In this document: piece after piece, positions 34,896 to 43,240 of the stretch
Position numbering within the stretch: the stretch's first letter is position 1
How the letters are laid out: each line of letters starts with the position of its first letter
NCBI GenBank assembly: GCA_945861665.1
Contig: CAMAVS010000003.1
Location: 62,001 to 126,000 of the forward strand
Length of the DNA: 64,000 nt
Reading direction: 5' to 3'
DNA from: Chitinophaga pinensis
GTDB lineage: Bacteria > Bacteroidota > Bacteroidia > UBA4408
Made by a program: the position numbers and the translations under genes
Notes under the pieces: generated by a model
What the model saw: only the letters and a program-made list of their open reading frames with translations
The model's database searches: none
Told to the model about the DNA's origin: nothing

Positions 34896-35071
34896 AAAAT
34901 ATTTTGGGAGATGGTGTTTTTTAAACTTGAGTTTAAAAATGAGGTATAAGTGCTTTCAAGAGTGTTGTATATCATAATAAGTCGAATAAAATCGGACAAA
35001 TTTAGCTTTCTATTGCAAATGCGCTGTATGACCTAATATAATTGTATTGTAGTTAATTAAACACCTAAATA

Positions 35072-35458
35072 TTAAATCTTGTTTTTTTGTAGTTTTTGCA
35101 TCATCCAACTATCTATGGGTATGGGCTCGTGAGTATAAAACGTCCACTTATTGTTGGGTAAATTTATTTCTTGGAGAATTTTAAGCAGTTTTGGATTTGC
35201 TTTGTTAGGTAATGTTGCTGAAACATACTCCTTAAAAAGTATGTAAATTAATTCATCTCTATCGCTTAGTAGCTTTTTTATAGATAATCTTTTTACAGTT
35301 TTTCGGAGTGCTTCAATCGCATCGTACACCTTTTCATTCTTGCTTTCAATCATACACATAATTCTTAAATAAAGTATGCCCATATCCCATCTGCCTTTGT
35401 CTTTGCTTAATTGTAAAGCCCGATTGCAAATTGCAAAAGCATCCTTAAACTTTGTCAT
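35072..35458 (-). CDS. Helical protein of unknown function, probably cut at its 5' end by the IS element
   Basis: 128 residues, wholly alpha-helical in character (FKDAFAICNRALQLSKDKG, MGILYLRIMCMIESKN, AIEALRKTVKRLSIKKLL), like the last TPR-type helices of a longer protein, and ending with WTFYTHEPIPIDSWMMQKL. There is no promoter motif or signal peptide, and the IS element begins within about 25 bases of the ATG. I therefore think this is the C-terminal piece of a larger gene disrupted by the insertion, though the missing N-terminal part is not visible beyond the other IS end. A short intact gene is the alternative. Confidence 0.5.
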   Translation of the reverse strand: MTKFKDAFAICNRALQLSKDKGRWDMGILYLRIMCMIESKNEKVYDAIEALRKTVKRLSIKKLLSDRDELIYILFKEYVSATLPNKANPKLLKILQEINLPNNKWTFYTHEPIPIDSWMMQKLQKNKI

Positions 35459-35542
35459 TTTTGTAAATCTTCAGCATAAAGTGGACTAGTTTTAATCAAA
35501 TATAAGAAAGTGTTTCCAATAAATCAATAAATTTATATAACC

Positions 35543-35896
35543 ATGGAAACAAAGAAAAAACAAACCACCGAAAATTTCATCAAAGAGATTCGCAGAAAAA
35601 CTAGAAGAGTTTTTAGTTCAGAACAAAAAATCACAATTGTAATGGAGGCTTTGCGGGCAGAGATGTCAGTATCAGAGCTATGCAGAAAGTATTCCATTCA
35701 GGAATCACAATTCTACAAATGGAACAGAGAGTTTTAAGAAGCAGGTAAAAAGCAATTATCTGGTGATACAACCAGGGAAGCAACGAGCGATGAAGTTTCT
35801 GATTTAAGAAAAGAAAATCAACGTTTAAAAGAAATGGTTGCAGATTTAGTGCTTCGGTATGACATCGTAAAAAAAAGCTTGTCCGCGCTGGATTAA
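35543..35896 (+). pseudogene. IS3-type orfA (transposase HTH subunit) with an in-frame stop
   Basis: The frame encodes an IS3-type helix-turn-helix protein: FSSEQKITIVMEALRAEMS then VSELCRKYSIQESQFYKWNREF. At 35735-35737 a TAA interrupts it. Reading continues in frame with EAGKKQLSGDTTREATSDE and the leucine-zipper-like LRKENQRLKEMVADLVLRYD to a TAA at 35894-35896, which is the normal orfA end. A single base change (for example TTA to TAA) explains the stop. The full protein would be 117 residues; the truncated one keeps the HTH but not the coiled coil or the frameshift site. Confidence 0.85.
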
Positions 35897-35916
35897 CTGT
35901 AAAATATAAAAAGTAC

Positions 35917-36921
35917 ATGAGATTTACAGCATCCGAAAAACAAGAGATCATTCACATTGTGGATCGTTCAAAAATTGGTGTGAATAAAACGCTAAAAGAA
36001 ATCGGTTTGAATAAAAGCACTTTTTACAATTGGTATAAAGCTTATTCGGACTTTGGCATTGATGGTTTAGCGCCCAATCAGCGTTGTTCTAACAGACAGT
36101 GGAACACTATACCGCAAGAACAAAAAAACTTGGTTATAGAGCTTGCATTAGAGTTTCCACATTTATCATCAAGAGAACTTGCATTTAAATTAACTGATGA
36201 ACAACAAATTTTTATTTCAGAATCAAGCGTGTATAGAATTTTGAAAGCAAGAGGTTTGATAACAGCTCCTGCACATATTTTTCTTTCAGCAGCAGATGAA
36301 TTTAGTAAGAAAACTAGTTTTGTTAATGAAATGTGGCAAACTGATTTTACTTATTTTAAAATTGTTGGTTGGGGTTGGTATTATTTAAGCACCGTTTTAG
36401 ATGATTACAGCCGATATATTGTTCATTGGGAGCTGTGTGCTGGGATGAAGGTTGAAGATGTAAAAAGAACTGTTGATAGAGCGATTGTAAAAGCAAAAAT
36501 TGTAACCAAACAGCGCCCAAAATTATTATCAGATAACGGCTCATGTTATATTGCTTCTGAACTAAAAAATTATTTGAAAGATAATTATGATATGGATCAA
36601 GTACATGGAAGACCTTTCCATCCTCAAACACAGGGCAAAATTGAACGATATCATAGAACAATGAAAAATGTTGTGAAGCTCGATAATTATTACTGTCCGG
36701 AAGAGTTAGAATGTGCTTTAGAGAAATTTGTTAATACTTACAACAATGAAAGATATCATGAATCATTGCAAAATTTAACTCCTGCTGATGTAAATTGTGG
36801 TCGTGGTGAATTGATTTTAAAGGAAAGAGAACGAATAAAACAAAATTGTATTAGGAGCAGAAAAATGGAATACGAAAAATTAAAATTGAAAAACAAAAAA
36901 AATAACTTAGCTTTGAATTAA
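35917..36921 (+). CDS. IS3-family transposase OrfB (DDE integrase domain)
   Basis: 334 residues. The N-terminal HTH-like part (TLKEIGLNKSTFYNWYKAY) is followed by the integrase core with all three catalytic acids: Asp in MWQTDFTYFKI, Asp in LLSDNGSCYIAS and Glu in QGKIERYHRTMKN, with the usual NTYNNERYHESLQNLTP after it. The frame extends upstream without stop to the slippery A run in orfA, as expected for an OrfAB fusion made by -1 frameshifting, although it also has its own ATG. Intact itself, but the element lacks a full orfA. Confidence 0.92.
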   Translation: MRFTASEKQEIIHIVDRSKIGVNKTLKEIGLNKSTFYNWYKAYSDFGIDGLAPNQRCSNRQWNTIPQEQKNLVIELALEFPHLSSRELAFKLTDEQQIFISESSVYRILKARGLITAPAHIFLSAADEFSKKTSFVNEMWQTDFTYFKIVGWGWYYLSTVLDDYSRYIVHWELCAGMKVEDVKRTVDRAIVKAKIVTKQRPKLLSDNGSCYIASELKNYLKDNYDMDQVHGRPFHPQTQGKIERYHRTMKNVVKLDNYYCPEELECALEKFVNTYNNERYHESLQNLTPADVNCGRGELILKERERIKQNCIRSRKMEYEKLKLKNKKNNLALN

Positions 36922-36937
36922 CAATAAACACTCCTTA

Positions 36938-37018
36938 ATGAAAAGTTCAAATTACTTTGAAGACATACAGGTACATATAAAACCAAAGAGCTTAGAATTT
37001 GTATTTGCTAAAGAGTAA
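36938..37018 (+). other. Very short ORF at the right IS edge
   Basis: A 26-codon ORF (start MKSSNYFEDIQVHIKPKS, end LEFVFAKE) just after orfB. It may be a remnant of sequence interrupted by the IS or chance. No family is recognised. Confidence 0.2.
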
Positions 37019-37050
37019 TATTTCTCTTTATAATTTAAAAACTAAAAAAA

Positions 37051-37467
37051 ATGAAAAACATACAATCCTTCAACAGAATAATTGTAATTGTTGCAATTTC
37101 AATTATTTCTATTTTTATTAGCACAAAAGCAGAAGCCCAATGCTCTTGTCCTTAAAATGTTACTAATAATTTAACTTGCTCAATAAGTGTAAAATTTGTG
37201 AGCGTTCATGGTACTAATCCAGTTGTTGTTTGTAATACTCTTTTTGCAACTATTGGTGCTGGACAAACACAAGCTTTCGCTTGTGGTGTAGGTGCTGGGT
37301 GTACAGCCACACCTACTGATTGTGCAATAACAATCCTGACAGTAAACGGAGGTGCAGTTAATCAAACCGTTAATTCTGGTAATTCTCCAATTACTTTTAT
37401 AAATTGTGCAGGAACGCCCGGTGGGGCAAGTGCTACATGGACTAGCACAGTAACTACAATTAATTAA
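37051..37467 (+). pseudogene. Small secreted protein gene with a premature stop after the signal peptide
   Basis: The frame starts with a typical signal peptide (NRIIVIVAISIISIFISTKAEAQ) and then CSCP, followed by TAA at 37153-37155. It then continues in frame for 104 codons: NVTNNLTCSISVKFVSVHG, then CNTLFATIGAGQTQAFACG, and to TTIN before a TAA and a terminator. The downstream part is a plausible mature cysteine-containing beta-rich domain, so a CAA (Gln) to TAA change probably inactivated it. Total intact length would be 138 residues. It is close to the IS element but not interrupted by it. A sequencing error is possible. Confidence 0.75.
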
Positions 37468-37471
37468 ATTG

Positions 37472-37513
37472 TAAATGAGAGTGGGGGAATTTGTTACTCT
37501 ACTCTCATTTTTT
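37472..37513 (+). terminator. Rho-independent terminator after the broken secreted gene
   Basis: Stem AATGAGAGT / ACTCTCATT (37474-37482 and 37501-37509) followed by T residues. Its preservation suggests recent loss of the gene before it. Confidence 0.75.
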
Positions 37514-37556
37514 AATAGTAGAATTTTTACACAATGTCTTTATATATTGAATTTAC

Positions 37557-37564
37557 TATATTTG
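37557..37564 (+). promoter_or_regulatory. -7 promoter element (TAtaTTTG)
   Basis: Exact TAnnTTTG match, predicted transcript start near 37569, 65 bases before the ATG at 37634. No -33 element at normal spacing. Confidence 0.4.
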
Positions 37565-37633
37565 GTGTTAACTAACTTTAAAGTTCATTTAGTATATTGT
37601 TTTTAGAAAATCTTAAACCTTATTTATTAATAT

Positions 37634-39565
37634 ATGAAAACTAAATGTTTCACAATTATTGTTATGTTGATACTTGTAACTAGTTCTCCCATATTTTCTC
37701 AGCAGGTTAATTTTGATTGGGCTAGACAAATTGGAAGTTTAGGCTACGATGAGAGCTATTCAATAGCTTTAGATGATTCAGGAAATGTGTATACGACAGG
37801 TAATTTTCAAGGCAATGTTGATTTTGACCCTGGAGTAGGAGTTTATAACCTAATTGCTGTTGGAAATCAGAATGTTTATATTTCTAAATTGGATTCTGCA
37901 GGTAATTTTATATGGGTAAAGCAAATGGGAGCTGTGAATTCTTACTCGATAGTGTTGGATAGGCAGAGAAATATTTATATCACAGGAATCTTTCAGGGAA
38001 CAGCTGATTTTAATCCTGGGGCTGGCACTTACAACCTTACTTCCAACGCATTTCAAGATATTTTTATTTCAAAATTAAATTCTTTTGGGAATTTTGTTTG
38101 GGCAAAACAAATCAGCGGAACTACGAGTAATACTTCTTCGGCATTAACTGTTGATACTTTTGGAAATGTATATTCTACAGGAATGCTCCAAGGTACAGCA
38201 GATTTTGACACTGGAGCTGGCACTTACAATCTCATTTCGGCAGGCAGTTCAGATATATATATATTAAAATTAGATAGCTCAGGTAATTTTATGTGGGCAA
38301 AACAAATTGGAGGTGCCCTACAAGATTATGGTAAAAAAGTAGCTTTAGATACTTTAGGCAATCTATATATTACAGGAAGCTTTGAAGGTGTAGTGGATTT
38401 TGACCCGGGAGCAGGTATTTATAGCTTTACGGCAGGACAAGTAGATGTTTTTATAACCAAATTAGATGCCTCGGGTAATTTTGTTTGGGCCAAACAAATT
38501 GGGGGTGCATCCTTAGATTATTGTAACGATATTATAGTTGCTCCTTCCGGAAATGTATATTGTACAGGCCAATTTAATGGCACTGCTGATTTTGACCCAG
38601 GATTTGGGGCATTCAATCTGTCAGGAATTTCAGATATTTTTATATTGAAACTAAATGTTGCTGGAAATTTTATTTGGGCAAAACAAATGCCAGGTTCTGG
38701 GGGGGGGACCGATGATGTTGCTGCTTCAATTGATATAGACAGTAATGAAAATGTGTACACTACTGGTAGGTTTAATTCACTAACAGTAGATTTCGACCCT
38801 GGAGTCGGAACTTATAATTTTACGAATACTGGAATTCCTGGTACTGGCACCTATGATATTTTCATATCAAAACTAGATTCAATGGGTGATTTTAGATGGG
38901 CAAAACAAATTGGAGGTGGAAAGGAAGGAGGAGGGTTTGATTGGTCTAATTCAATAGCATTAGATAATCTTTGCAATGTATATATTACTGGATATTTTTC
39001 GGATACTTCTGATTTTGATCCAAGTGTTGGAATGTATAATCTTTATTCAGCTGGTTTTAGTGATATTTTTATACATAAAATGAATGTTTGTCAAATTGAT
39101 ACTTCAATACAACAAAATGGACTTGTGCTTTCTTCAAATACCAATGGAGCAGCTTATCAGTGGATTGATTGTGCTAATGGCAATATGCCAATAGCAGGAG
39201 CAACAAATAAAAATTATACAGTACTTGTTAATGGTAATTACGCAGTAATTGTTACGATGGGTAATTGTATTGATACATCCGGCTGTCGCAATATAACAAA
39301 TGTGGGGATTGATTCTGTTTTATCATTAAAAACAATTAGTGTGTTCCCTAATCCAACAAATGGAGAGATGAAGGTTGATTTAAATTATAAAATAAGCAAT
39401 GCTAGATTTCGGCTAGTTAATTTAATGGGCCAAACAATATTCGAAAAAGCGAATATCTCAGGAAGCCACTTTTTATTTGACATTTCAGAGCAGGCAAACG
39501 GTATATATTTTTTAGAAATAAACGAAATTGAAAATATCTTTAGAATGAAATTAGTTAAGCATTAA
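37634..39565 (+). CDS. SBBP-repeat beta-propeller protein with T9SS type A sorting domain
   Basis: 643 residues. A signal peptide (CFTIIVMLILVTSSPIFSQ) is followed by seven tandem repeats of about 65-70 residues, each built on ALDDSGNVYTTGNFQG, a (V/A/S)DF(D/N)PG(V/A)G block and KLDSAGNFIWVKQ. This is the SBBP (seven-bladed beta-propeller) repeat. After residue about 495 comes an Ig-like region (SSNTNGAAYQWIDCANGN) and a T9SS type A sorting domain (VFPNPTNGEMKVDLN to NIFRMKLVKH). The protein should be exported and attached to or released from the surface; the ligand is unknown. Monocistronic. Confidence 0.92.
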   Translation: MKTKCFTIIVMLILVTSSPIFSQQVNFDWARQIGSLGYDESYSIALDDSGNVYTTGNFQGNVDFDPGVGVYNLIAVGNQNVYISKLDSAGNFIWVKQMGAVNSYSIVLDRQRNIYITGIFQGTADFNPGAGTYNLTSNAFQDIFISKLNSFGNFVWAKQISGTTSNTSSALTVDTFGNVYSTGMLQGTADFDTGAGTYNLISAGSSDIYILKLDSSGNFMWAKQIGGALQDYGKKVALDTLGNLYITGSFEGVVDFDPGAGIYSFTAGQVDVFITKLDASGNFVWAKQIGGASLDYCNDIIVAPSGNVYCTGQFNGTADFDPGFGAFNLSGISDIFILKLNVAGNFIWAKQMPGSGGGTDDVAASIDIDSNENVYTTGRFNSLTVDFDPGVGTYNFTNTGIPGTGTYDIFISKLDSMGDFRWAKQIGGGKEGGGFDWSNSIALDNLCNVYITGYFSDTSDFDPSVGMYNLYSAGFSDIFIHKMNVCQIDTSIQQNGLVLSSNTNGAAYQWIDCANGNMPIAGATNKNYTVLVNGNYAVIVTMGNCIDTSGCRNITNVGIDSVLSLKTISVFPNPTNGEMKVDLNYKISNARFRLVNLMGQTIFEKANISGSHFLFDISEQANGIYFLEINEIENIFRMKLVKH

Positions 39566-39668
39566 TTTTATTAAAGATCTTAACTTAATTTGAATATTCA
39601 TTGTATAGATTGAGTTATTTACTTCAATTAAAATACTAATTGAAAGCAAATAAAGAAGATATTTTGTA

Positions 39669-39676
39669 TAATTTTG
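39669..39676 (+). promoter_or_regulatory. -7 promoter element (TAatTTTG) four bases before ATG
   Basis: Exact TAnnTTTG match followed by four bases and the ATG at 39681. Predicts either a leaderless mRNA or use of the later ATG at 39732. Confidence 0.45.
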
Positions 39677-39680
39677 CGCA

Positions 39681-40121
39681 ATGGAATTAATAGTACATTT
39701 TATACAGGTAAATTCTCAGTTTAACCAAACAATGGCCGATAATATTCACGGTGGTGAAGAATCGGAAGACAATATTAAATATTTGTGGGAAGATGAGTTG
39801 AAGGTTGCCGAAGCGGTAACTGATTTTAAAATTAATAACAATGCCACTTACACTTTGGCAGGTTATTTCCCTAACGATGCTCCTTTTACTTTTAGCATTT
39901 CCGAAATGGTTGTATGTGATTGCAATTTGATAAGTGGTAAAAATACACAGTTTGCTGTTTCAAAAAAGTTGGTGAAGAAAACAGATAGAATAGTGAATGC
40001 CGATAAAAAGGAAACCCATTTGTATTTTTATTTGAAAGACAAATTGGAAATGGAAAACCCTATGGATGGTGTGTATATATTGAAAGAAAATTTTCCGAAG
40101 GAGTTGGCAGTTGTTAGTTGA
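39681..40121 (+). CDS. Small acidic protein of unknown function
   Basis: 146 residues, no signal peptide, rather acidic N-terminal half (ADNIHGGEESEDNIKYLWEDE), then beta-like segments (YTLAGYFPNDAPFTFSISE, THLYFYLKDKLEME). I recognise no family. The promoter motif ends four bases before the ATG at 39681, so translation may begin at the very 5' end of the mRNA; an ATG at codon 18 (39732) is the alternative. Its last codons and stop lie in a GTT/TTG-rich simple repeat, which may have replaced an original end. Confidence 0.6.
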   Translation: MELIVHFIQVNSQFNQTMADNIHGGEESEDNIKYLWEDELKVAEAVTDFKINNNATYTLAGYFPNDAPFTFSISEMVVCDCNLISGKNTQFAVSKKLVKKTDRIVNADKKETHLYFYLKDKLEMENPMDGVYILKENFPKELAVVS

Positions 40122-40142
40122 TAGTTGTTGGTTGTTGGTGGG
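40100..40142. repeat. GTTG-rich simple repeat (dispersed type)
   Basis: Tract of GTTGGCAGTTGTTAGTTGA followed by TAGTTGTTGGTTGTTGG. It contains the last codons and stop of the preceding gene. Confidence 0.5.
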
Positions 40143-40167
40143 ATAGTCGTATTGTATTGATAAATAA

Positions 40168-40175
40168 TACATTTG
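40168..40175 (+). promoter_or_regulatory. -7 promoter element (TAcaTTTG) upstream of the half-tRNA and tRNA-Leu
   Basis: Exact TAnnTTTG match; predicted transcript start near 40180, six bases before the half-tRNA copy. No match to the motif is found between that copy and the real tRNA, so this is probably the tRNA promoter. Confidence 0.45.
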
Positions 40176-40185
40176 TACTCCTATT

Positions 40186-40226
40186 GTCCGGGTGGCGTCC
40201 CGATAGCTATCGGGATGGCAGACGCA
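40186..40226 (+). repeat. Partial tRNA-Leu copy with an inserted 18-bp palindrome
   Basis: GTCCGGGTGGCG and TGGCAGACGCA match the first part of the tRNA-Leu at 40260 base for base, but the AAAT between them in the tRNA is replaced by the perfect palindrome TCCCGATAGCTATCGGGA (40198-40215). The copy stops before the anticodon arm. Confidence 0.85.
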
Positions 40227-40259
40227 GTAGTAAAAGAATAAAATAAATTTACCCTTTAT

Positions 40260-40339
40260 GTCCGGGTGGCGAAATTGGCAGACGCACCATCTTGAGGGGG
40301 TGGCGGGAAACCGTGGGAGTTCGAATCTCCTCCCGGACA
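40260..40339 (+). tRNA. tRNA-Leu (anticodon GAG)
   Basis: Acceptor arms GTCCGGG and CCCGGAC pair perfectly. The D-arm (GGCGAAATTGGCAGACGC) is the leucine type, the anticodon stem CCATC/GGTGG closes the loop TTGAGGG with anticodon GAG, the long variable arm is CGGGAAACCG, and the T arm is GGGAGTTCGAATCTCC. The 3' CCA is not encoded. It reads CUC/CUU leucine codons. It lies between the unknown gene at 39681 and the convergent isoaspartyl peptidase gene. Confidence 0.95.
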
Positions 40340-40416
40340 CATTTTTAGATGTACTTGTTTCCCTTCTTTTCTTATATTTCGTATTCAGCAATCACCACAT
40401 CAATTTGTTGCATTTT

Positions 40417-41358
40417 TTATTTATAAATAGCGATAAATAAATCCTCCCCCGATTTTTTTGTTCCCCTGTACATTCCTTCCGAATTAAAAGGCAATTCTAT
40501 ATTTCCCATTCTATCGATTGCTATCAAACCGCCTTCACCACCCATTTTAACCAGTTTGTCATTGACTACTAATTTGCAGGCATCGTGTAAAGACATATTT
40601 TTATATTCCATCAAGCAAGAAATATCATAGGCTACAACAGCACGTATAAAAAACTCTCCGTGTCCGGTACAAGAGATAGCACAAGTGTTATTGTTGGCAT
40701 AGGTTCCCGCACCAATGATGGGGCTATCTCCCGCTCTGCCAAATCTTTTATTGGTCATACCACCTGTTGAAGTGCCTGCTGCAATATCACCGTTTACATC
40801 TAGAGCAACGGCACCGACTGTTCCGAATTTTTTTTCTCCGTTTTCAATTTTATCGTCTGCGTGGTCAAGTGATGTTTTATCGCTATCGCGCATACTCAGT
40901 AATTGGTCGTAACGTTGTTGTATAAAAAAATAGTCATCTTTTGCAAAAGGAATGTTTTTAAGCTTGGCAAATTCTTCGGCACCTTTACCACAAAGTAATA
41001 CGTGTTCCGATTGCTGCATCACTGTTTTTGCTAATCGAATAGGGTTAATAATATGTTGAACCCCTGCAACAGCTCCTGCCATCAATGTTTTTCCGCACAT
41101 AATTGAAGCATCCAATTCGTTTTTTCCATCGTGTGTAAATACAGCACCTTTTCCTGCATTAAACAATGCATTGTTCTCAAGCTGAATGATGGCAGCTTCC
41201 ACAGCATCAAGTGCAAGCCCACCCGATTTAAGAATATTATCTCCAGCAAGCAAAGCATCTTCTAAGCCTTGTTTGTAGGCTTTCTCTTTTTCATTGGTCA
41301 TTGTAGAACGTAATATTGTTCCTGCACCACCGTGAATTGCTATTGCATATTTTTTCAT
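40417..41358 (-). CDS. Isoaspartyl peptidase / plant-type L-asparaginase (Ntn hydrolase)
   Basis: A 313-residue T2 family enzyme that hydrolyses isoaspartyl dipeptides and asparagine. It is made as one chain and cuts itself before the nucleophile threonine in KKFGTVGAVALD (about residue 178). Also present are the N-terminal IAIHGGAGTI, the substrate-binding GTSTGGMTNKRFGRAGDSPIIGAG split over two blocks, and ISCTGHGEFFIR. No signal peptide is evident. It is the last gene of the minus-strand run that starts with mutL, 10 bases after the putative porin. Confidence 0.95.
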   Translation of the reverse strand: MKKYAIAIHGGAGTILRSTMTNEKEKAYKQGLEDALLAGDNILKSGGLALDAVEAAIIQLENNALFNAGKGAVFTHDGKNELDASIMCGKTLMAGAVAGVQHIINPIRLAKTVMQQSEHVLLCGKGAEEFAKLKNIPFAKDDYFFIQQRYDQLLSMRDSDKTSLDHADDKIENGEKKFGTVGAVALDVNGDIAAGTSTGGMTNKRFGRAGDSPIIGAGTYANNNTCAISCTGHGEFFIRAVVAYDISCLMEYKNMSLHDACKLVVNDKLVKMGGEGGLIAIDRMGNIELPFNSEGMYRGTKKSGEDLFIAIYK

Positions 41359-41368
41359 TGAACTTTTT

Positions 41369-43192
41369 TTAATTTAAAAATCGCCAGTTAACTCCAAATT
41401 TCAGGGTAGTTCCTTGCATTGGATAAAAAGGAACTATGTAATAGTTAGCAGGCATAATGTAATTGTTAATATTGTCAACCCTAACAAAAGCACGCACAGT
41501 TTTCACTTTAAAGCTAATGAAAAAATCGGCTTGAGGATAATTTCCGGTGATGTATGATTGTTGTACATAAAACTGGTTAAGGGCAGGGGAGTATGCATTC
41601 GCATAGTATCCTGAAAAGTAATTAAGATCTATACCAATGCTTGCATCCATTGCATTTTTGAAAATGTATTTTTGAAAGTACAAGGAATGTTTAGAAATAA
41701 ATTGAGGAATATTGGCTACTGCATAACTGTTTGTTGCTTGGTAACATATTAGGTTGTTGAAATGAAAATAACCCAATTTGAAATCTTTATTGAACATAGC
41801 TGTAATAACTTGCAAGGGAACATTTGCCTGAAGCGGTTGTTGATCCAATCCTAAAAAAACAAGGTTAGAAATACTATAGGCATTGATAGACAATGCGGCA
41901 TCGTATCGGGGCATTGAGAAATCGATTGAAAATTTGGCGGTGTTAATTTTTGAATAATTGTTGTACCACACAAAATTATTCGACACAAAGTGTTGGAATG
42001 TATAAGCAACTTCTTGCGACTTATACGTTGCTGTTGCTTTCAAATAACTTTTGTAACGACTGGAGTCGAAAAGCAATTTTGTATAATCCCCCGATAGTAG
42101 GAAGTCGCCCGCATTATAACCCGATACTACATACCCGCCATTGACCTTCCAATTGCCTTCTGCCGACTGCAAGTCGGACTGTAAAATAACATTATCAATA
42201 ATTATTTTTGTTCTGTTTTGCCAATGGTCGATGTGTTCATATTTCAAATTGCTTGAGAAAAACATTTTTCTTTTTTCGCCCCCTCTTTTATTTTCCAGGG
42301 TTTTCCATCCCAGGTAATTTTCGGTAATGAAATTAAAAAATTTGTCATTCGTAGAATCTGCATCAAAGTAATAACGTTCATAATAAGCACCCGGCAAGGT
42401 ATCCTTGTAAACACGATTGATTTCACTGTATGCTATTTTATGCCAAATGGCACTGGTAGGTACAACTTTTTTAGAAATAACAGTATCCTTTTTTACTTCA
42501 ACTAAATTACCAAAATTCCACCTATTTTCTATTTCTCCACCGCGTACTTGTTTGTAGTTTTTTGCTTGAGGCAGGGTTATGTCCAATAGTTGCTTGCTCA
42601 CAAAACTTTTATTGTCTACTTGTGCAACATCCAATATTCCACCATTTTCTTGCAGTACTATTTTTTCGTAATATCCTCTTGTATATATATTATAGCGTTC
42701 ATTCGCGTATTTTTGGGTGAGACTTGCCGAAAAATTCAAGCCTTCACTTGTTTGTCTGTTTAAATATCCATCCGATTTTATTCTTCTGTAATCAATAGCC
42801 AGACTTACGTATTTGTTAATTACCTGCCGATGTGTTACGGTAAAAAACTGCTCTTTTTTGAGTCCCATTACAAACTGTATTTCTGTAAACAGTTGTCTTT
42901 TAGGAAAACCATAATTTCCCGAATAATAGTGTTCTATTCCTCTAAAACTGTTGGGGATGGCTTTAAATCCAATCTCGTTTACATCCGTAAAAATAAGCGG
43001 AGTGCTAACCAAAAGTAGGCTTCCATTGTTACTGTAAAAATTATTCCACTTCATCAAGGGGTTGTATACGTGAACGCGATACAAGCTCGAATCGTTGTAT
43101 AGAATATTAATGGTGTCGTTTGGGGACTGTGCAAGTGTGGGTAGCACGGTACAGCAGCATATACAAAAAAGAAAACACTTCAGCAGCTTCAA
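41369..43192 (-). CDS. Putative outer-membrane porin (Bacteroidota Porin_10-like)
   Basis: A 607-residue protein with a signal peptide (KCFLFCICCCTVLPTLAQ) and a long series of amphipathic strands rich in tyrosine and asparagine (NRQTSEGLNFSASLTQKYANE, NVILQSDLQSAEGNWKVNGG in shorter pieces), ending in the aromatic strand LKFGVNWRFLN expected of a beta-barrel. The overall pattern (early FRGIEHYYSGNYGFPKRQLF) matches the family called putative porin in Bacteroidota. Translation starts at TTG 43192; a minus-strand promoter motif gives a 16-base leader, so it may also be transcribed apart from the upstream genes. Confidence 0.8.
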   Translation of the reverse strand: MKLLKCFLFCICCCTVLPTLAQSPNDTINILYNDSSLYRVHVYNPLMKWNNFYSNNGSLLLVSTPLIFTDVNEIGFKAIPNSFRGIEHYYSGNYGFPKRQLFTEIQFVMGLKKEQFFTVTHRQVINKYVSLAIDYRRIKSDGYLNRQTSEGLNFSASLTQKYANERYNIYTRGYYEKIVLQENGGILDVAQVDNKSFVSKQLLDITLPQAKNYKQVRGGEIENRWNFGNLVEVKKDTVISKKVVPTSAIWHKIAYSEINRVYKDTLPGAYYERYYFDADSTNDKFFNFITENYLGWKTLENKRGGEKRKMFFSSNLKYEHIDHWQNRTKIIIDNVILQSDLQSAEGNWKVNGGYVVSGYNAGDFLLSGDYTKLLFDSSRYKSYLKATATYKSQEVAYTFQHFVSNNFVWYNNYSKINTAKFSIDFSMPRYDAALSINAYSISNLVFLGLDQQPLQANVPLQVITAMFNKDFKLGYFHFNNLICYQATNSYAVANIPQFISKHSLYFQKYIFKNAMDASIGIDLNYFSGYYANAYSPALNQFYVQQSYITGNYPQADFFISFKVKTVRAFVRVDNINNYIMPANYYIVPFYPMQGTTLKFGVNWRFLN

Positions 43193-43212
43193 TTACAATT
43201 GATTTATAGGTA

Positions 43213-43220
43213 CAAAAATA
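43213..43220 (-). promoter_or_regulatory. -7 promoter element (TAttTTTG) for the putative porin
   Basis: Minus-strand exact TAnnTTTG match, predicted transcript start near 43208, 16 bases before the TTG at 43192. Confidence 0.45.
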
Positions 43221-43240
43221 CAAAAAAGATAGGGGATAGC

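Larger units (their letters stand above)
35480..36945 (+). mobile_element. IS3-family-like insertion sequence (boundaries approximate)
   Basis: Two reading frames in the IS3 arrangement: orfA (HTH) and, in the -1 frame, orfB (DDE integrase). A run of eight A followed by G at 35869-35877 near the end of orfA gives an A_AAA_AAA slippery site; the orfB frame is open from there to its own ATG. The end sequences share only weak similarity (ACTAGTTTT near 35489 against the complement of AAAAGTTCA near 36940), so I could not fix the terminal repeats or the target duplication. orfA carries a premature stop, so no OrfAB transposase can be made from this copy. Confidence 0.75.

Noticed and set aside
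35735-37155. TAA read as a sense codon (genetic code change)
   Set aside because: Other genes in the window use TAA as their normal stop and only two frames are interrupted, so ordinary nonsense changes explain the data better.
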